A DNA stretch of 64,000 bases from Synechococcus sp. CC9902 (lineage in GTDB: Bacteria; Cyanobacteriota; Cyanobacteriia; PCC-6307; Cyanobiaceae). Below, in pieces: positions 17,456-27,054 of the stretch (within the stretch, counting starts at the first letter, position 1; each line of letters begins with the position of its first letter). The translations under genes and the position numbers were made by a program. The notes beneath the pieces were generated by a model. That model worked only from the letters and a program-made list of their open reading frames with translations. It searched no databases and had not been told where the DNA came from. The DNA lies in the NCBI RefSeq assembly GCF_000012505.1, contig NC_007513.1:62001-126000 (forward strand). Direction: 5' to 3'.

Positions 17456-20197
17456 TCAATCTCCCAGTTGATCCAGCACTTGCTGAGCGCGCTGCACCAC
17501 CGCCATTGGAACACCAGCGAGACGTGCGGCTTCGATGCCGTAGCTTCGGCTGGCTCCGCCTGGCCTCACCTGGTGCAAGAAGAGCAGATTGTCACCCGTT
17601 TCTTCCACCATCACCTGAAAGTTGGCCACGTTGTCGCGTTCGCCAGCCAAGGCGTTGAGCTCGTGATAATGCGTAGCGAACACGGTGCGGGCCTTGAGGT
17701 CGCCGGCCAGATGTTCACTCACAGCCCAGGCGATCGAGAGGCCATCGAAGGTGGCGGTGCCTCGCCCAATCTCGTCGAGCAACACCAGAGAGCGTGATGT
17801 GGCGTGATGCAGGATGTTGGCTGTTTCGGCCATTTCCACCATGAAGGTGGATTGGCCAGCGGCGAGATCATCGACGGCACCAACGCGGGTGAAAATCCGA
17901 TCGGCAATGCCGATTTTCGCCTCTTTGGCGGGCACCCAGCTGCCGACTTGAGCGAGCAGTTGGATCAGACCGATTTGGCGCAAATAACAGCTTTTGCCAC
18001 TGGCGTTGGGTCCAGTCAGCACGACTAAATCTCTGCCGTTGCCGAGGGCTACATCGTTCGGTGTGAAGGGAGTTTCCACCAGCAGCTGTTCCACCACGGG
18101 GTGCCGCGCTGCCGAGAGAGTCAGCTCACGGTTGTTGGTCAGTTCAGGCGCACAAAAGTTGCTGGTGGCGGCCACGTCCGCCAGGCCAGTCAGAGCATCG
18201 AGCCCGGCCACCGCCCGAGCGGCTTCGCGGATTGATGTGGCCATCAGTCCCACCTGCTCCCGCAACTGCACGAACAGCTCGTACTCGCGCTGGCAGGCAC
18301 GGGCACGCAACTGGAAAATGTGTCCTTCCCGCTCCTTGAGCTCGGGGGTGATGAAGCGTTCTTCATTGGCGAGCGTTTGGCGTCGGATCCAGTGGTCCGG
18401 CACGCTTGATGTTTTGGCTTTGCTCACCGCGAGGAAGTAGCCGAAGGTGCGGTGGTGTTGAAGCCTCAGGGTGCTGATCCCGCTCCCCTGCCGCTCCTGT
18501 CGTTCTTGCTGCGCGAGCCAGGCGTCTTGATCATCGAGTTGGTTGCGCAGACCGTCGAGAAGAGGGTCGACTCCATCGTGGATGAACCCCCCTTCGCTGA
18601 GGGACAGTGGCGGCGCTTCCTTCAGTGTGTTGCTGACGGTTGTTGCCAGCTCCTGTAGCTGTGGTTGTGGATCAAACAGTGCCTGGAGCCATGCAGGCCC
18701 ATCTGTGAGCTGGCCGTTGAGTTGAGCGGCGAGTTGCGGCAGTCGTTCCAGCCCGTCGGCGATGGCCACTAAATCTCTAGCACCGGCATGGCCGGCTCCG
18801 GCGCGTCCTGCCAACCGTTCGAGATCGCCCATGGGTCGCAGCAGTCGGCGCAGCGTTTGGCGCAAGGGCCGCTTCTCCACAAGGCGGCTCACCACGGTTT
18901 GGCGTTGCTGGATCGCAGAACGATCCATAAGCGGGGCTTCAATCCAGCGGCGTAGGCAACGCCCTCCCATGGCGGTGAGGGTGCGATCGATGGCCCATAG
19001 CAACGATCCCTGCAGTAGCCCATCCCGCTGGGTGGCGGTGAGTTCCAAGTTGCGGCGGGTTTGGGCATCTAGAACGAGGCTGTCGCCGTTGTGAACGATT
19101 GCGGGCACGTCCAGGGGAACTCGAGCGTTGTCTTCGAGCGGTTGGGTGTCGCCGACGTACTGCAGTAAACCGCCGATGGCCTGCAGGGCGAGCGGTACTT
19201 CCGGTAGACCGATGCCATCGAGACTGGCCAGGTTGTAGTGCTCCAGCAGCACAGCCTCCGCTTCAGGGCGGCTGAAGGGGGTGCTGCTCATTGGCGTGAG
19301 TCCGACGCGATCTGGGCACCAGGCCGGAGCAGGATCGTCGCCACTCCAAAGCAGTTCGGAGGCCTGAAGCCGCGCCAGGTGTTGATGTAAGCCATCACTG
19401 CCTTCCCGCTGCAACACCTGCACATCACCGGTGCTCACATCCGCTTGGGCCAATCCCCAGCGAAATGGCTGGTGTTGGGTGGCTGGCTCCACCACCACCG
19501 CGGCAAGCCAGTTGTTGCGTCGGGCCGTGAGCATGCCTTCCTCAAGCACCGTGCCGGGGGTGAGCACGCGGGTGATGTCCCGCTTCAGCAGGGCGCCTTT
19601 GGTGGGGGTGGTTTCGAGTTGATCACAGAGCGCTACGGAATACCCGAGGCGAATCAAATCGCTGCAATGCCGTTCGGCGGCGTGATGGGGAATGCCCGCC
19701 ATCGGCACCCGCCCGATCGCTTTTCCGGCATCTTTTCCCGTAAGGGTGAGCTCTAGCTCACGCGACAAGGTGATGGCATCTTCAAAAAAGCATTCAAAAA
19801 AGTCGCCTAACCGGTAGAGCAGCACCCGCTCCGGGTGCGCCATTTTGAGTTCCACGTAATGGCGCAGCACCGGTGTGAGCTGCTCAGGTTTGAGTTGGCT
19901 GTGGTGGCCCCATGCCGGCTCGTCGGTGGACGTGGTGTCGTCACGGGTTTCATCTGCTCGGTCGTCTGGATCAACTCCGGCCGTTGGTGTTGATCCGCTG
20001 GTTTCGTTGCGTCGGCGCGGTCGAGCCAAGGCGTCTTTGCTTAGGTCTGCATCGCTGAGGTTGTGATCGGAGTTGAACGGGTTCGGCAGATCGCCAGTTG
20101 ATGGTCTTGTGTTTGGGGCATTGACCGTTGGCTCAGGCGCGCCAAAGAGGCTGCCTTGCAGGGATAGTTCCATGGAGCTGTCGATGGATCTCGGCAC
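17456..20197 (-). CDS. mutS: DNA mismatch repair protein MutS
   Basis: Recognises mismatches and insertion/deletion loops and starts repair with MutL. The mismatch-reading motif F-x-E is in [10 protein letters not shown] at about 131-140, the Walker A GPNASGKS at 729-736 and the DEIGRGT signature at about 808-814; THYHEL follows. Roughly the first 100 residues are an acidic, Pro/Ser/Thr/Asp-rich linker not found in enterobacterial MutS but usual in marine picocyanobacteria. A second ATG nine codons in (20173) could be the start. Full length, 913 aa. A diverged fragment of the linker and motif region lies at 6961-7128. Confidence 0.96.
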   Translation of the reverse strand: MPRSIDSSMELSLQGSLFGAPEPTVNAPNTRPSTGDLPNPFNSDHNLSDADLSKDALARPRRRNETSGSTPTAGVDPDDRADETRDDTTSTDEPAWGHHSQLKPEQLTPVLRHYVELKMAHPERVLLYRLGDFFECFFEDAITLSRELELTLTGKDAGKAIGRVPMAGIPHHAAERHCSDLIRLGYSVALCDQLETTPTKGALLKRDITRVLTPGTVLEEGMLTARRNNWLAAVVVEPATQHQPFRWGLAQADVSTGDVQVLQREGSDGLHQHLARLQASELLWSGDDPAPAWCPDRVGLTPMSSTPFSRPEAEAVLLEHYNLASLDGIGLPEVPLALQAIGGLLQYVGDTQPLEDNARVPLDVPAIVHNGDSLVLDAQTRRNLELTATQRDGLLQGSLLWAIDRTLTAMGGRCLRRWIEAPLMDRSAIQQRQTVVSRLVEKRPLRQTLRRLLRPMGDLERLAGRAGAGHAGARDLVAIADGLERLPQLAAQLNGQLTDGPAWLQALFDPQPQLQELATTVSNTLKEAPPLSLSEGGFIHDGVDPLLDGLRNQLDDQDAWLAQQERQERQGSGISTLRLQHHRTFGYFLAVSKAKTSSVPDHWIRRQTLANEERFITPELKEREGHIFQLRARACQREYELFVQLREQVGLMATSIREAARAVAGLDALTGLADVAATSNFCAPELTNNRELTLSAARHPVVEQLLVETPFTPNDVALGNGRDLVVLTGPNASGKSCYLRQIGLIQLLAQVGSWVPAKEAKIGIADRIFTRVGAVDDLAAGQSTFMVEMAETANILHHATSRSLVLLDEIGRGTATFDGLSIAWAVSEHLAGDLKARTVFATHYHELNALAGERDNVANFQVMVEETGDNLLFLHQVRPGGASRSYGIEAARLAGVPMAVVQRAQQVLDQLGD

Positions 20198-20311
20198 AGG
20201 CTCCTGATCGAGGCTTCAAATCGTAGGGGCCACAGCGTGTGAAGACATCATCACTTCCTCGTCCACTCAGCAGTGCTGTTGTGTGAGAATTGCGGCCAGA
20301 CTTACAGAATC

Positions 20312-20500
20312 ATGCAGTTTCTAAACACTCTCACTGTATTAGCCCTGGTGGTGACGTCATTCGCGTTAATTGTTGCTGTACCTGTCCTTTACGCCTCTAC
20401 TGAAGACAGTGGGCGCTCTAATCGTCTTATTCTTTTAGGGGGTGGTGTGTGGGTAGCGCTGGTATTACTTAATTGGGGCATGAGCTTTTTTGTCGTTTAA
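20312..20500 (+). CDS. psbZ: Photosystem II protein Z
   Basis: Small thylakoid membrane protein that stabilises photosystem II-antenna contacts. The 62-residue chain has two transmembrane helices (about 5-25 and 38-58) and the conserved connector PVLYASTEDSGRSNRL. The start is the ATG giving MQFLNTLTV; the frame is open 13 codons further upstream but those do not belong to the family. Divergent from mutS. In many marine Synechococcus the next core gene is ribH; here about 20 kb of glycan genes intervene. Identity is firm and shows the host is an oxygenic phototroph. Confidence 0.93.
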   Translation: MQFLNTLTVLALVVTSFALIVAVPVLYASTEDSGRSNRLILLGGGVWVALVLLNWGMSFFVV

Positions 20501-20789
20501 TTCAGCGGAACTAGTACTTGGCCGCAAGCGTCATCGATCTCTTTGAAATGCTGCCTGCCTGTAGTTTTGTCTTGATTATACCACTTAACTTAGTGCAATA
20601 ATAGCTGGTTCGACATGCAAATATTTTAAAAAAATTTTATTTATCACTGCATCCGCGCTGTTTGTTTTCATAAGAAAACGACATTAAAAAAATTTTTTGT
20701 TAAGATAATTCATTGGGATAATATAAGCCTCTTTGATATTGAGAGTTAAGAGGAATCCCTCAAAAAAAAATTTGAGACTCAGACAAATA

Positions 20790-20861
20790 AGCGGATGAAG
20801 AGATTCGAACTCTCGACCCTCTCCTTGGCAAGGAGATGCTCTACCACTGAGCTACATCCGC
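20790..20861 (-). tRNA. trnG: tRNA-Gly (GCC)
   Basis: The minus strand folds as a standard cloverleaf: acceptor GCGGATG pairing with CATCCGC, D-arm GCTC-AGTGGTA-GAGC, anticodon stem TCTCC/GGAGA with loop TTGCCAA (anticodon GCC), T-arm GAGAG-TTCGAAT-CTCTT. The discriminator is U, as expected for tRNA-Gly. No CCA is encoded. It marks the last core feature before the AT-rich glycan island, whose first gene ends 84 bases from the tRNA 5' end. Confidence 0.95.
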
Positions 20862-20944
20862 AAGGAATGGAATCAACCATTCACAGTTCTCATAATGCAC
20901 CATGAGAGGCCTTTTGGTCAAGGCAACCGCTGCAGAGAAAACAA

Positions 20945-21631
20945 TTACTTCACCTTGCAAAAATTTATCAGTGTAAATCTAGTAAAAAAGAAATAAAAGA
21001 AGACTCTACTCAAGATCAAGCATAGTTTAACCTCAGAATGAAAAGATGATCCGAAATGACTTGTTCCAACCAATCGCGGCCTAACTACGATATTTACATT
21101 GGAAATCTTATATTGCATGAGTGATGCTAAAATTGAAATAGAAGTTCCCAGACTATCGAAATTAGGTGATAGTCTGAGTAATTGTTCGATATCTTTGGAA
21201 TAACATTTCATTCCAGATGTAAGGTCGTTGATACCAAGGAGATAATGAGATAGAAATGAAAAGAATAATTCTGAATTTCGCGGAAAAGACTTCCTACACC
21301 CAATTACCATGTCAAAGTTATTATCTTTCAGACGAGAAGCAAGAATTGGAATAAAGTCAACTATGTGTTGACCATCTGCATCTAGAGTTATCACAAGATC
21401 CGCAGAGTAAATATCAAATGCATATCGAATTCCCTTCATTATTGAATAATGATATCCAATATTTTTTGAATTTGAAATCACAACTGCTCCCGCTGTCTCT
21501 GAAATAAATGCGGTTTTGTCCTCACTGAAATCGTCGACTACAATTACATGATCGACATGACACAGTGCCTGGGAGACAACTGAATAGATAGTCTTTGCTT
21601 CGTTAAAAGCTGGAATTACAGCAACTTTCAT
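20945..21631 (-). CDS. Glycosyltransferase family 2 (DPM-like)
   Basis: A 228-residue GT-A enzyme. Opening AVIPAFNEAKTIYSVV and the first aspartates VVDDFSEDKT are the nucleotide-sugar site; TLDADGQH at about residues 82-89 is the metal-binding DxD and is nearly identical to the dolichyl/undecaprenyl-phosphate mannose or glucose synthase type. The C-terminus has a hydrophobic stretch (LILSRVFFYFFFTRF) that may associate with the membrane. It would charge a lipid carrier or add a sugar at the cytoplasmic face. Last gene of a three-gene minus-strand run (RmlD-like, NeuB-like, this), 3 bases after the NeuB-like stop. Confidence 0.8.
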   Translation of the reverse strand: MKVAVIPAFNEAKTIYSVVSQALCHVDHVIVVDDFSEDKTAFISETAGAVVISNSKNIGYHYSIMKGIRYAFDIYSADLVITLDADGQHIVDFIPILASRLKDNNFDMVIGCRKSFPRNSELFFSFLSHYLLGINDLTSGMKCYSKDIEQLLRLSPNFDSLGTSISILASLMQYKISNVNIVVRPRLVGTSHFGSSFHSEVKLCLILSRVFFYFFFTRFTLINFCKVK

Positions 21632-21634
21632 AAA

Positions 21635-22693
21635 TTAAAAAATATATTCTAATTTAATTGTCTCTCCTTTTGGAATAAATATAGATGTACGGTGGCCTAC
21701 AACCAAAGACGATGAACTCGGTGCAAGAGCATCTTTAGGACAAGGACGAAGAAATTCAACCATTGATTCTTGAATTATCGAATTAGCTTCAATATCACAA
21801 TTTGCTCTTATGGCCCGTCGTTGAACAATAGAAGGATTAATTTCGTTATCTTCTATACGTTTAACGCCATCTCCAATTGAACGATGGAGTAAATAAGAAG
21901 CTTCCACCATGCTTTCCCACGCAGAAGGAGACATTGAGAAGGAATGATCAGGACCTTTGCGGTTGTTATCATCAGTAAAGTGTTTTTCTATAACCTGAGC
22001 ACCAAGTGTAATAGCTCCAAGCACTGAAATATGACCAGGTGTATGGTCAGAAATCCCAAGAGTAATTCCTGGAAAAGAATTTTTATATGTTGTCAATACT
22101 GAAAGGTTTAAGTAATCAAAGTTACTTAAACATCCTGTATAATTAGTATTGCATTGCATTAATATAATTTTTTTAGTATGTTGAAGTACGGTATTAACTG
22201 CTTGACAAACCTCCGTAAAGTTTGATGCTCCAGTAGCTATAGCTATTGGTTTACCTAGCTGTGACACCTTTGATATTAAATCAAGCCAAGTAATATCTCC
22301 GGAACCAATTTTCCAGCAAGCAACATATTGATTCAGAAATTCTAAAATTGATATATCATATGGAGTTGTCATATAGCTGATACCGCATTCCTTACAGTAA
22401 GAATGAAGTTCTTCAGTCCATTCGAGAGACAAAGATGCTTTGTCATATACGTCAAAAACAGACTCTGTCCATTCAGCTTGATGAGATAAAATGCTATTTG
22501 GTAGTTGTTTGAATCCTAAATCGGAAACAATAGAATGCGCAAAGAAATTTTGAAATTTTGCAGCATCTGCACCTGACTCAGCAGCAGTTTTGATTAATGC
22601 TTTTGCTCTTTTGAGAGAAGAATCATGGTTGGCACCAATGTCAGCTATGAAATATAAAGGATTATCAGAATCAAATAAATACATATTATTCAA
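21635..22693 (-). CDS. NeuB-family sialic/nonulosonic acid synthase
   Basis: Condenses phosphoenolpyruvate with a six-carbon amino sugar to make a nine-carbon nonulosonic acid. Motifs: IADIGANHD at about 16-24, AAKFQNF 44-50, KIGSGDI 128-134, CNTNYTG 181-187, LGISDHTPG 212-220 and VIEKHFT 234-240. A SAF (antifreeze-like) domain follows from about 285, ending PKGETIKLEYIF. 352 aa, normal for NeuB, PseI, LegI or SpsE, which cannot be told apart safely here; the pseB gene at 39 kb favours a pseudaminic-type product. The ATG overlaps the stop of the RmlD-like gene by 4 bases (ATGA), so they are coupled. Confidence 0.88.
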   Translation of the reverse strand: MNNMYLFDSDNPLYFIADIGANHDSSLKRAKALIKTAAESGADAAKFQNFFAHSIVSDLGFKQLPNSILSHQAEWTESVFDVYDKASLSLEWTEELHSYCKECGISYMTTPYDISILEFLNQYVACWKIGSGDITWLDLISKVSQLGKPIAIATGASNFTEVCQAVNTVLQHTKKIILMQCNTNYTGCLSNFDYLNLSVLTTYKNSFPGITLGISDHTPGHISVLGAITLGAQVIEKHFTDDNNRKGPDHSFSMSPSAWESMVEASYLLHRSIGDGVKRIEDNEINPSIVQRRAIRANCDIEANSIIQESMVEFLRPCPKDALAPSSSSLVVGHRTSIFIPKGETIKLEYIF

Positions 22694-23556
22694 TCAGGAG
22701 AAATATTTGAAAAGGTAAGCGATTTTAACACATCGATAGTGTCTGGCATATTCTTTTTGAGAATACTTTCAATAAATGAACAGTCTAGGCCCAAACTATT
22801 TGATCTTCGTGGCAATAGCTTTACAACTGATCCAATAGAGACATTAGTGAAGTCAAGATTTAGGAAATTCGAAAGCTCAAGACCAAATTCGTATTTGGAA
22901 ATACATTGATTGCTTGATAAGTTCAATAAACCTCTGAATTCACACTCTAACAAAAGAAGAGAGTTATGTACAAAGCAATCTGCATCAATGGTGGAGGTAA
23001 AGAAATCATCAAACAGTATAATTGGCTCATTATTCATCAGTGAAAATAGCAACCATTCAATAAATGTTGATGATGAACCGTTTCGATAGCCTGTTACGTT
23101 AGTTCTTAATACTATTGTGTTAGGAAATTTAAGAGCATTAAGTTCACCTAAGTGTTTTGAGTAAGCGTAGTTGTTATTAATTACAATTGGATGATCTTCA
23201 GGATGAAGATAATTACCGTCACCTGAAAAAAAATGATCTGTAGAAATATGCATTAGAATAGATCCTACTTTTTCACATATAGAAGCCAAACATAACACCA
23301 GATCTGAATTTACTCGCATAGCCAGAGATGGAAATCTTTCACAATAATCTAGAGAGACGATTGCTGCACAATTAATTACAGCACTATATTTATTGTCTAT
23401 TATAAGTTTCTCTATCTCAGCAAAACTATGAAGCAAGTCAATGCAGTAAGACGATCCAATGTTGCGAGATATTGTATGGTAAGGTATATTATTTAAAGAG
23501 AGATGCCTAACATAAGAACTTCCTAGCATTCCCGTAGATCCTATTACAAGTATCAT
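22690..23556 (-). CDS. RmlD-like sugar-nucleotide reductase (extended SDR)
   Basis: NAD(P)-binding Rossmann enzyme of 288 aa. Glycine motif GSTGMLGSS at 6-14, conserved ISTDHFFSGDG at about 104-114, and the catalytic Y130-x-x-x-K134 pair in YAYSKHLGE. This matches dTDP-4-dehydrorhamnose reductase-like proteins that reduce a 4-keto sugar. It is the first gene of the minus-strand run at the island edge. No other rhamnose genes (RmlA, B or C) are seen in the window, so the substrate may be another 4-keto sugar, possibly one used by the nonulosonic acid pathway. Divergent from the FkbM gene with about 66 bases between. Confidence 0.8.
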   Translation of the reverse strand: MILVIGSTGMLGSSYVRHLSLNNIPYHTISRNIGSSYCIDLLHSFAEIEKLIIDNKYSAVINCAAIVSLDYCERFPSLAMRVNSDLVLCLASICEKVGSILMHISTDHFFSGDGNYLHPEDHPIVINNNYAYSKHLGELNALKFPNTIVLRTNVTGYRNGSSSTFIEWLLFSLMNNEPIILFDDFFTSTIDADCFVHNSLLLLECEFRGLLNLSSNQCISKYEFGLELSNFLNLDFTNVSIGSVVKLLPRRSNSLGLDCSFIESILKKNMPDTIDVLKSLTFSNISPD

Positions 23557-23622
23557 AATTAAAATAGGTACATGCTATAAAAGGCGTTATGCTATCATAA
23601 TAAAACCAACTTATAGAATGTT

Positions 23623-24480
23623 GTGAGAGTTTTGCATATTGGTGCGGGGACTATTGATGATGAGATAAGAGATTATCAAAGATGTGGCGTAACCGATATT
23701 ACTTATGTAGAATGTGAAGAAGAGCTAATTAATAAGTGCTTAGTGCAGTTTCAATTACTAAGAGACGAGTGTCTAAATATTGAAGGACGTGTCATTCCTT
23801 ATGCATGTTCAGAATACTCATGGGAAAAAAAAATTTTCTACACTAATGGATTTGGACAATCGTCGTGTAAAAAACCAACTGATCTCACAAAAAGTTGGGC
23901 AAAAAGCAAAGATTTTCAAATCAAGGAAGTATATACTATTAATATAGCAAAATTAAAGTCAAAAGATCCATATGATTTTCTATCGATTGATATTCAAGGC
24001 GGTGAGCTTGATCTTTTGAGAGGCTTGAAAGATTTCGAACTCAAAACTCTTTCGCAGATAGTAGATATAGAAATACAAACGACCAACATGCAATATGATG
24101 TCACAGAAAAAGCATCGAAAGAAATCGAAACTATTCTTGAAAATCAGGGTTTTATACCATTAATTCATGGCTGCGGGTTGACGGAGTCATTTATTTTTGT
24201 GCATAAATCACTATTATTAAATAACTATATAAAATTTAGGAATATAGTCAAGCACGCAATAAGTGAAAATAATTTATTGGTATTACACCCTAATATTGGC
24301 AGATTAGGTTCAATACATGAAGATAACGCAGAGAATATTTTAAAAAATCGAGAAAATTTTCTGATTTCAAATTTTACTCCTGGATTAATCAAAGGTTCAC
24401 ATTATCCAAGAATAAGAGACAAGTTAATTCAGTTAATCTTAAAAGATATTAGCAGGAGTCAAAATGAAAATAAAAAATAA
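23623..24480 (+). CDS. FkbM-family methyltransferase
   Basis: 285 residues. Opens LHIGAGTIDDEI, a SAM-binding glycine loop, followed by VECEEEL; the FkbM signature is FLSIDIQGGELDLLRGL at about 119-135. Such enzymes O-methylate sugars or other small groups. The start is a GTG. The ~100 residues after the core (from about 200) are Asn/Ile/Lys-rich and not assignable. The 3' end overlaps the next gene by 17 bases. First gene of a plus-strand operon running to 35 kb in which genes mostly overlap or abut. Confidence 0.75.
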   Translation: MRVLHIGAGTIDDEIRDYQRCGVTDITYVECEEELINKCLVQFQLLRDECLNIEGRVIPYACSEYSWEKKIFYTNGFGQSSCKKPTDLTKSWAKSKDFQIKEVYTINIAKLKSKDPYDFLSIDIQGGELDLLRGLKDFELKTLSQIVDIEIQTTNMQYDVTEKASKEIETILENQGFIPLIHGCGLTESFIFVHKSLLLNNYIKFRNIVKHAISENNLLVLHPNIGRLGSIHEDNAENILKNRENFLISNFTPGLIKGSHYPRIRDKLIQLILKDISRSQNENKK

Positions 24481-25384
24481 TTCAATGCAGAGGATAACTT
24501 CACCATTAATGCATGAAAATGTTCAGTTGATAACTGATATAAATTTAGCTAATCGACAAAAAACTCAAAAAATAAATATTGTAGGCAACGGACCTTCACT
24601 TTTAAGTAGTTTTGATCTACTAGATCAAAGCAACGATACTTTGGGCTTTAGTGCTTTGATCTATAGTAAAATAAAGTTGCGATACTTTATATTTGAGCCA
24701 TTATTTGCCCTTAATAATGATGATAAAGAGAGTTCAGAGTTCAAGAGGGTCAATAATTTATTGGATACTATATTCTGTTCACAAATAGGATCAATAATTG
24801 ACAAGCATGAGGCTACAGACGTGACATACTTCGTAAATAATCAGGTCATTACTAATCAATATGGATATATATCCTTCCCAAAGAAGAAAAAACTGTATCT
24901 CCCTACGTATTTTTATATTAATGAATCTACTGATTCGGCAATGCTTTATTGTCTTAAAAAGTATATCGAAAGTAAAACTTCAGACCCATTAAATTTCCGA
25001 GGCAGCATGAATAGAGCTATCTCAATTGCCTATTTAATGAATTATCAATGCATAAATATTTTTGGTCTAGACCCAAGTACACCCCTTTCTTGGTATCACG
25101 AAGACGAAAGAGACAAAATCTTACAAAAGGAGATTGTAGTAACCGACTATTTTAATGCTTGGCGAGACATGCGCATTAAAAATCTAAAAGAGTTTGATGT
25201 TAGAAAATCCGAATTTAGTCTAATTAAAAGCTTATTTTATACAATATATGTAATGAATAAGCTATTCAAAGCAAAAGGTTTAAATATTCCAAAGATTAAC
25301 ATTGTAACCTCTGATCCTATCGTTATAAATTGCTGTTCCTTCTTTTGCGGTGATATTAGTAATGTGTCGATTAACCGTTTGTAG
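24464..25384 (+). CDS. Sialyltransferase-like protein (GT42/DUF115-like)
   Basis: 306 residues. Near the N-terminus INIVGNGPSLL (about 38-47) matches the nucleotide-binding opening of GT42 sialyltransferases (AGNGPSL in Campylobacter Cst proteins) and of DUF115/Maf-type motility glycosylation proteins. About 155 residues later RGSMNRAISIAYLMNYQCI and then IFGLDPS resembles the SG-x(n)-A-x-x-x-G-x-x-x-I-x-x-x-G-x-D segment of the same families. Position beside nonulosonic-acid genes fits a transferase that uses CMP-activated sugar, but the similarity is partial and the call is tentative. It overlaps the FkbM gene and ends 4 bases before the GT25 gene. Confidence 0.5.
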   Translation: MKIKNNSMQRITSPLMHENVQLITDINLANRQKTQKINIVGNGPSLLSSFDLLDQSNDTLGFSALIYSKIKLRYFIFEPLFALNNDDKESSEFKRVNNLLDTIFCSQIGSIIDKHEATDVTYFVNNQVITNQYGYISFPKKKKLYLPTYFYINESTDSAMLYCLKKYIESKTSDPLNFRGSMNRAISIAYLMNYQCINIFGLDPSTPLSWYHEDERDKILQKEIVVTDYFNAWRDMRIKNLKEFDVRKSEFSLIKSLFYTIYVMNKLFKAKGLNIPKINIVTSDPIVINCCSFFCGDISNVSINRL

Positions 25385-25388
25385 AAAA

Positions 25389-26222
25389 ATGTTAAATCCT
25401 ATATTAGATGACATGTTTTTAGGGATAGTACATTATACAAAATTATTGAGTCGAAAGAAAAACATATCTATTCTTGCTGAAAGCCTACTCTATAAAGACT
25501 ATATGATCTCTATTGAACAGGAAGTTGACAATAAATCGGCTTTGAATTTAGATAATTTAAAAAAACAGACCCTCTCGCAAACAAATGATATCAGAGATTT
25601 ACTATATAAAAATCTTGCGACAATCAATTTCTTTGAATGTACGTATATCGAGCAATTATACCAACAAGATTGGAAACTCGAATTGATAAAAAAACATCTA
25701 AATGGTATAGATTGGGGGAAAATAGCACTAAATAGTTTGTCGCATAAGAATATTGATCTAACACATCAGCATTATGCTATATTTGAAGCCTTTTTAAGAA
25801 GCAATTGTAATTACTGTTTGGTTTTAGAAGATGATTCTTATATAAACACAGGAATATCACATATCAACGAAAGTCTTTATCAGGTAGTTGAACATGCTGA
25901 AAATAATTTATATAATGAACCATTCTTTATTGATCTCAGTCAATCACTTGGTATTAAGCCACTCAATAAACCACCAGATACTTATATTTGGCAAGCTACA
26001 CCGGGATTTTCGCAATGCACATCTGCATACATGATAAATAGAAATTGCTCACAAAAATTCCTAAAAGAATCAAAAACAAAGGTTTTACCAATTGACTGGC
26101 ATATAAGCAGAATAATGAAGAAAAATAATATTTTGTGTTATAGTGTATGGGAATCTCTGTTTTTGCAAGGATCTATGACAGAAGTTTATCGAAGCAATTC
26201 ACAATATAGGGCTAATGATTAG
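25389..26222 (+). CDS. Glycosyltransferase family 25-like
   Basis: 277 residues from the ATG at 25389; the frame is open further up, but that would overlap the preceding gene. The centre has HQHYAIFEAFLRSNCNYCL and then VLEDDSYI at about 145-152, the metal-binding acidic motif and layout of GT25 lipooligosaccharide galactosyltransferases; later QCTSAYMINR and PIDWHISR also fit. Cytoplasmic sugar transfer is likely. Overlaps the following gene by 8 bases. Confidence 0.65.
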   Translation: MLNPILDDMFLGIVHYTKLLSRKKNISILAESLLYKDYMISIEQEVDNKSALNLDNLKKQTLSQTNDIRDLLYKNLATINFFECTYIEQLYQQDWKLELIKKHLNGIDWGKIALNSLSHKNIDLTHQHYAIFEAFLRSNCNYCLVLEDDSYINTGISHINESLYQVVEHAENNLYNEPFFIDLSQSLGIKPLNKPPDTYIWQATPGFSQCTSAYMINRNCSQKFLKESKTKVLPIDWHISRIMKKNNILCYSVWESLFLQGSMTEVYRSNSQYRAND

Positions 26223-27054
26223 ATCTAATATTATAAAACCTGGTGTTGATCCAAGTGGACGTCTCGGACATCAATTTTTTAATATCTTGCCAGCAATAAT
26301 TTTAGCCGAAATAACCAATTCACATTTTAATGCATCTTTTCTAGGTGTTTGCACCCATTGGAACAATATTTTTAGTTTTCAACGCCTTAAGAATTTTTCA
26401 GAGATTGATAAGAAATATAATACTGTAAGTCTTCAAAAATTTGATCCTTTCGACATAAAAAAACTAAAAACATTGCTTGATAACTTTATATTTTTACCAC
26501 CTCAGAAAATATATGAATTGCAATTAAATCAAGACCCAGGCAAATTATTAGCATTAGTCCCGTCGTTTCATGATGAAATTAAGAAATGCCTCAAAATTAG
26601 GATACCAAATAGTCAAGATGTTGTTGTACATATGCGAAGGGGGGATGTAACTCTTGATTATGCCAATAGCCTGTATTTAGACGATAAATTTTATCTTAAG
26701 ATTATTACTACTTTGATTAATCAGGGCGAAAAAGTGACAGTTTTTAGTCAGGGTGAAAGAATAAGGTTTAATTTCTTGGACAAGCTAATAGAGACTGGAA
26801 AAGTTAAACTCGAACTTACAGAGAGTTTAATTATTGATAATAGAGATATTGACACCTTCATACGCTTTCTTGGTGCAAAGACATTTATTGGTTCGTATAG
26901 TTGCTTTTCAATACTTGCTATGATTCTCAGAGACCAATCAAAAAGGTCAATATTTCTAGAGGATGAAAGAAGTCTGTCTTCTCACCATTTTATTGAGATG
27001 CGTAGAATGCTAAGATTGATTGGTGTTAGTTTTTTAAAATATGATTTCGCATAA
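26215..27054 (+). CDS. Fucosyltransferase-like protein (GT11/GT23-like, HxRRGD)
   Basis: 279 residues. The N-terminal SGRLGHQFFNILPA resembles the GGLGNQMFQ opening of GT11 alpha-1,2-fucosyltransferases, and VVHMRRGDV at about 137-145 is the GDP-fucose-binding motif I (HxRRGD). The C-terminal TFIGSYSCFSILAMIL matches the third fucosyltransferase motif region. Donor not proven. The island has a second HxRRGD protein at 40108-40827. Overlaps the sulfotransferase-like gene by 14 bases. Confidence 0.65.
   Translation: MIRSNIIKPGVDPSGRLGHQFFNILPAIILAEITNSHFNASFLGVCTHWNNIFSFQRLKNFSEIDKKYNTVSLQKFDPFDIKKLKTLLDNFIFLPPQKIYELQLNQDPGKLLALVPSFHDEIKKCLKIRIPNSQDVVVHMRRGDVTLDYANSLYLDDKFYLKIITTLINQGEKVTVFSQGERIRFNFLDKLIETGKVKLELTESLIIDNRDIDTFIRFLGAKTFIGSYSCFSILAMILRDQSKRSIFLEDERSLSSHHFIEMRRMLRLIGVSFLKYDFA

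Noticed and set aside
20758-20777. CTCAAA/TTTGAG inverted repeat beside the tRNA as a terminator
   Set aside because: Only six weak base pairs with an A/T loop and no clean U-tract on the tRNA strand; not strong enough to call.
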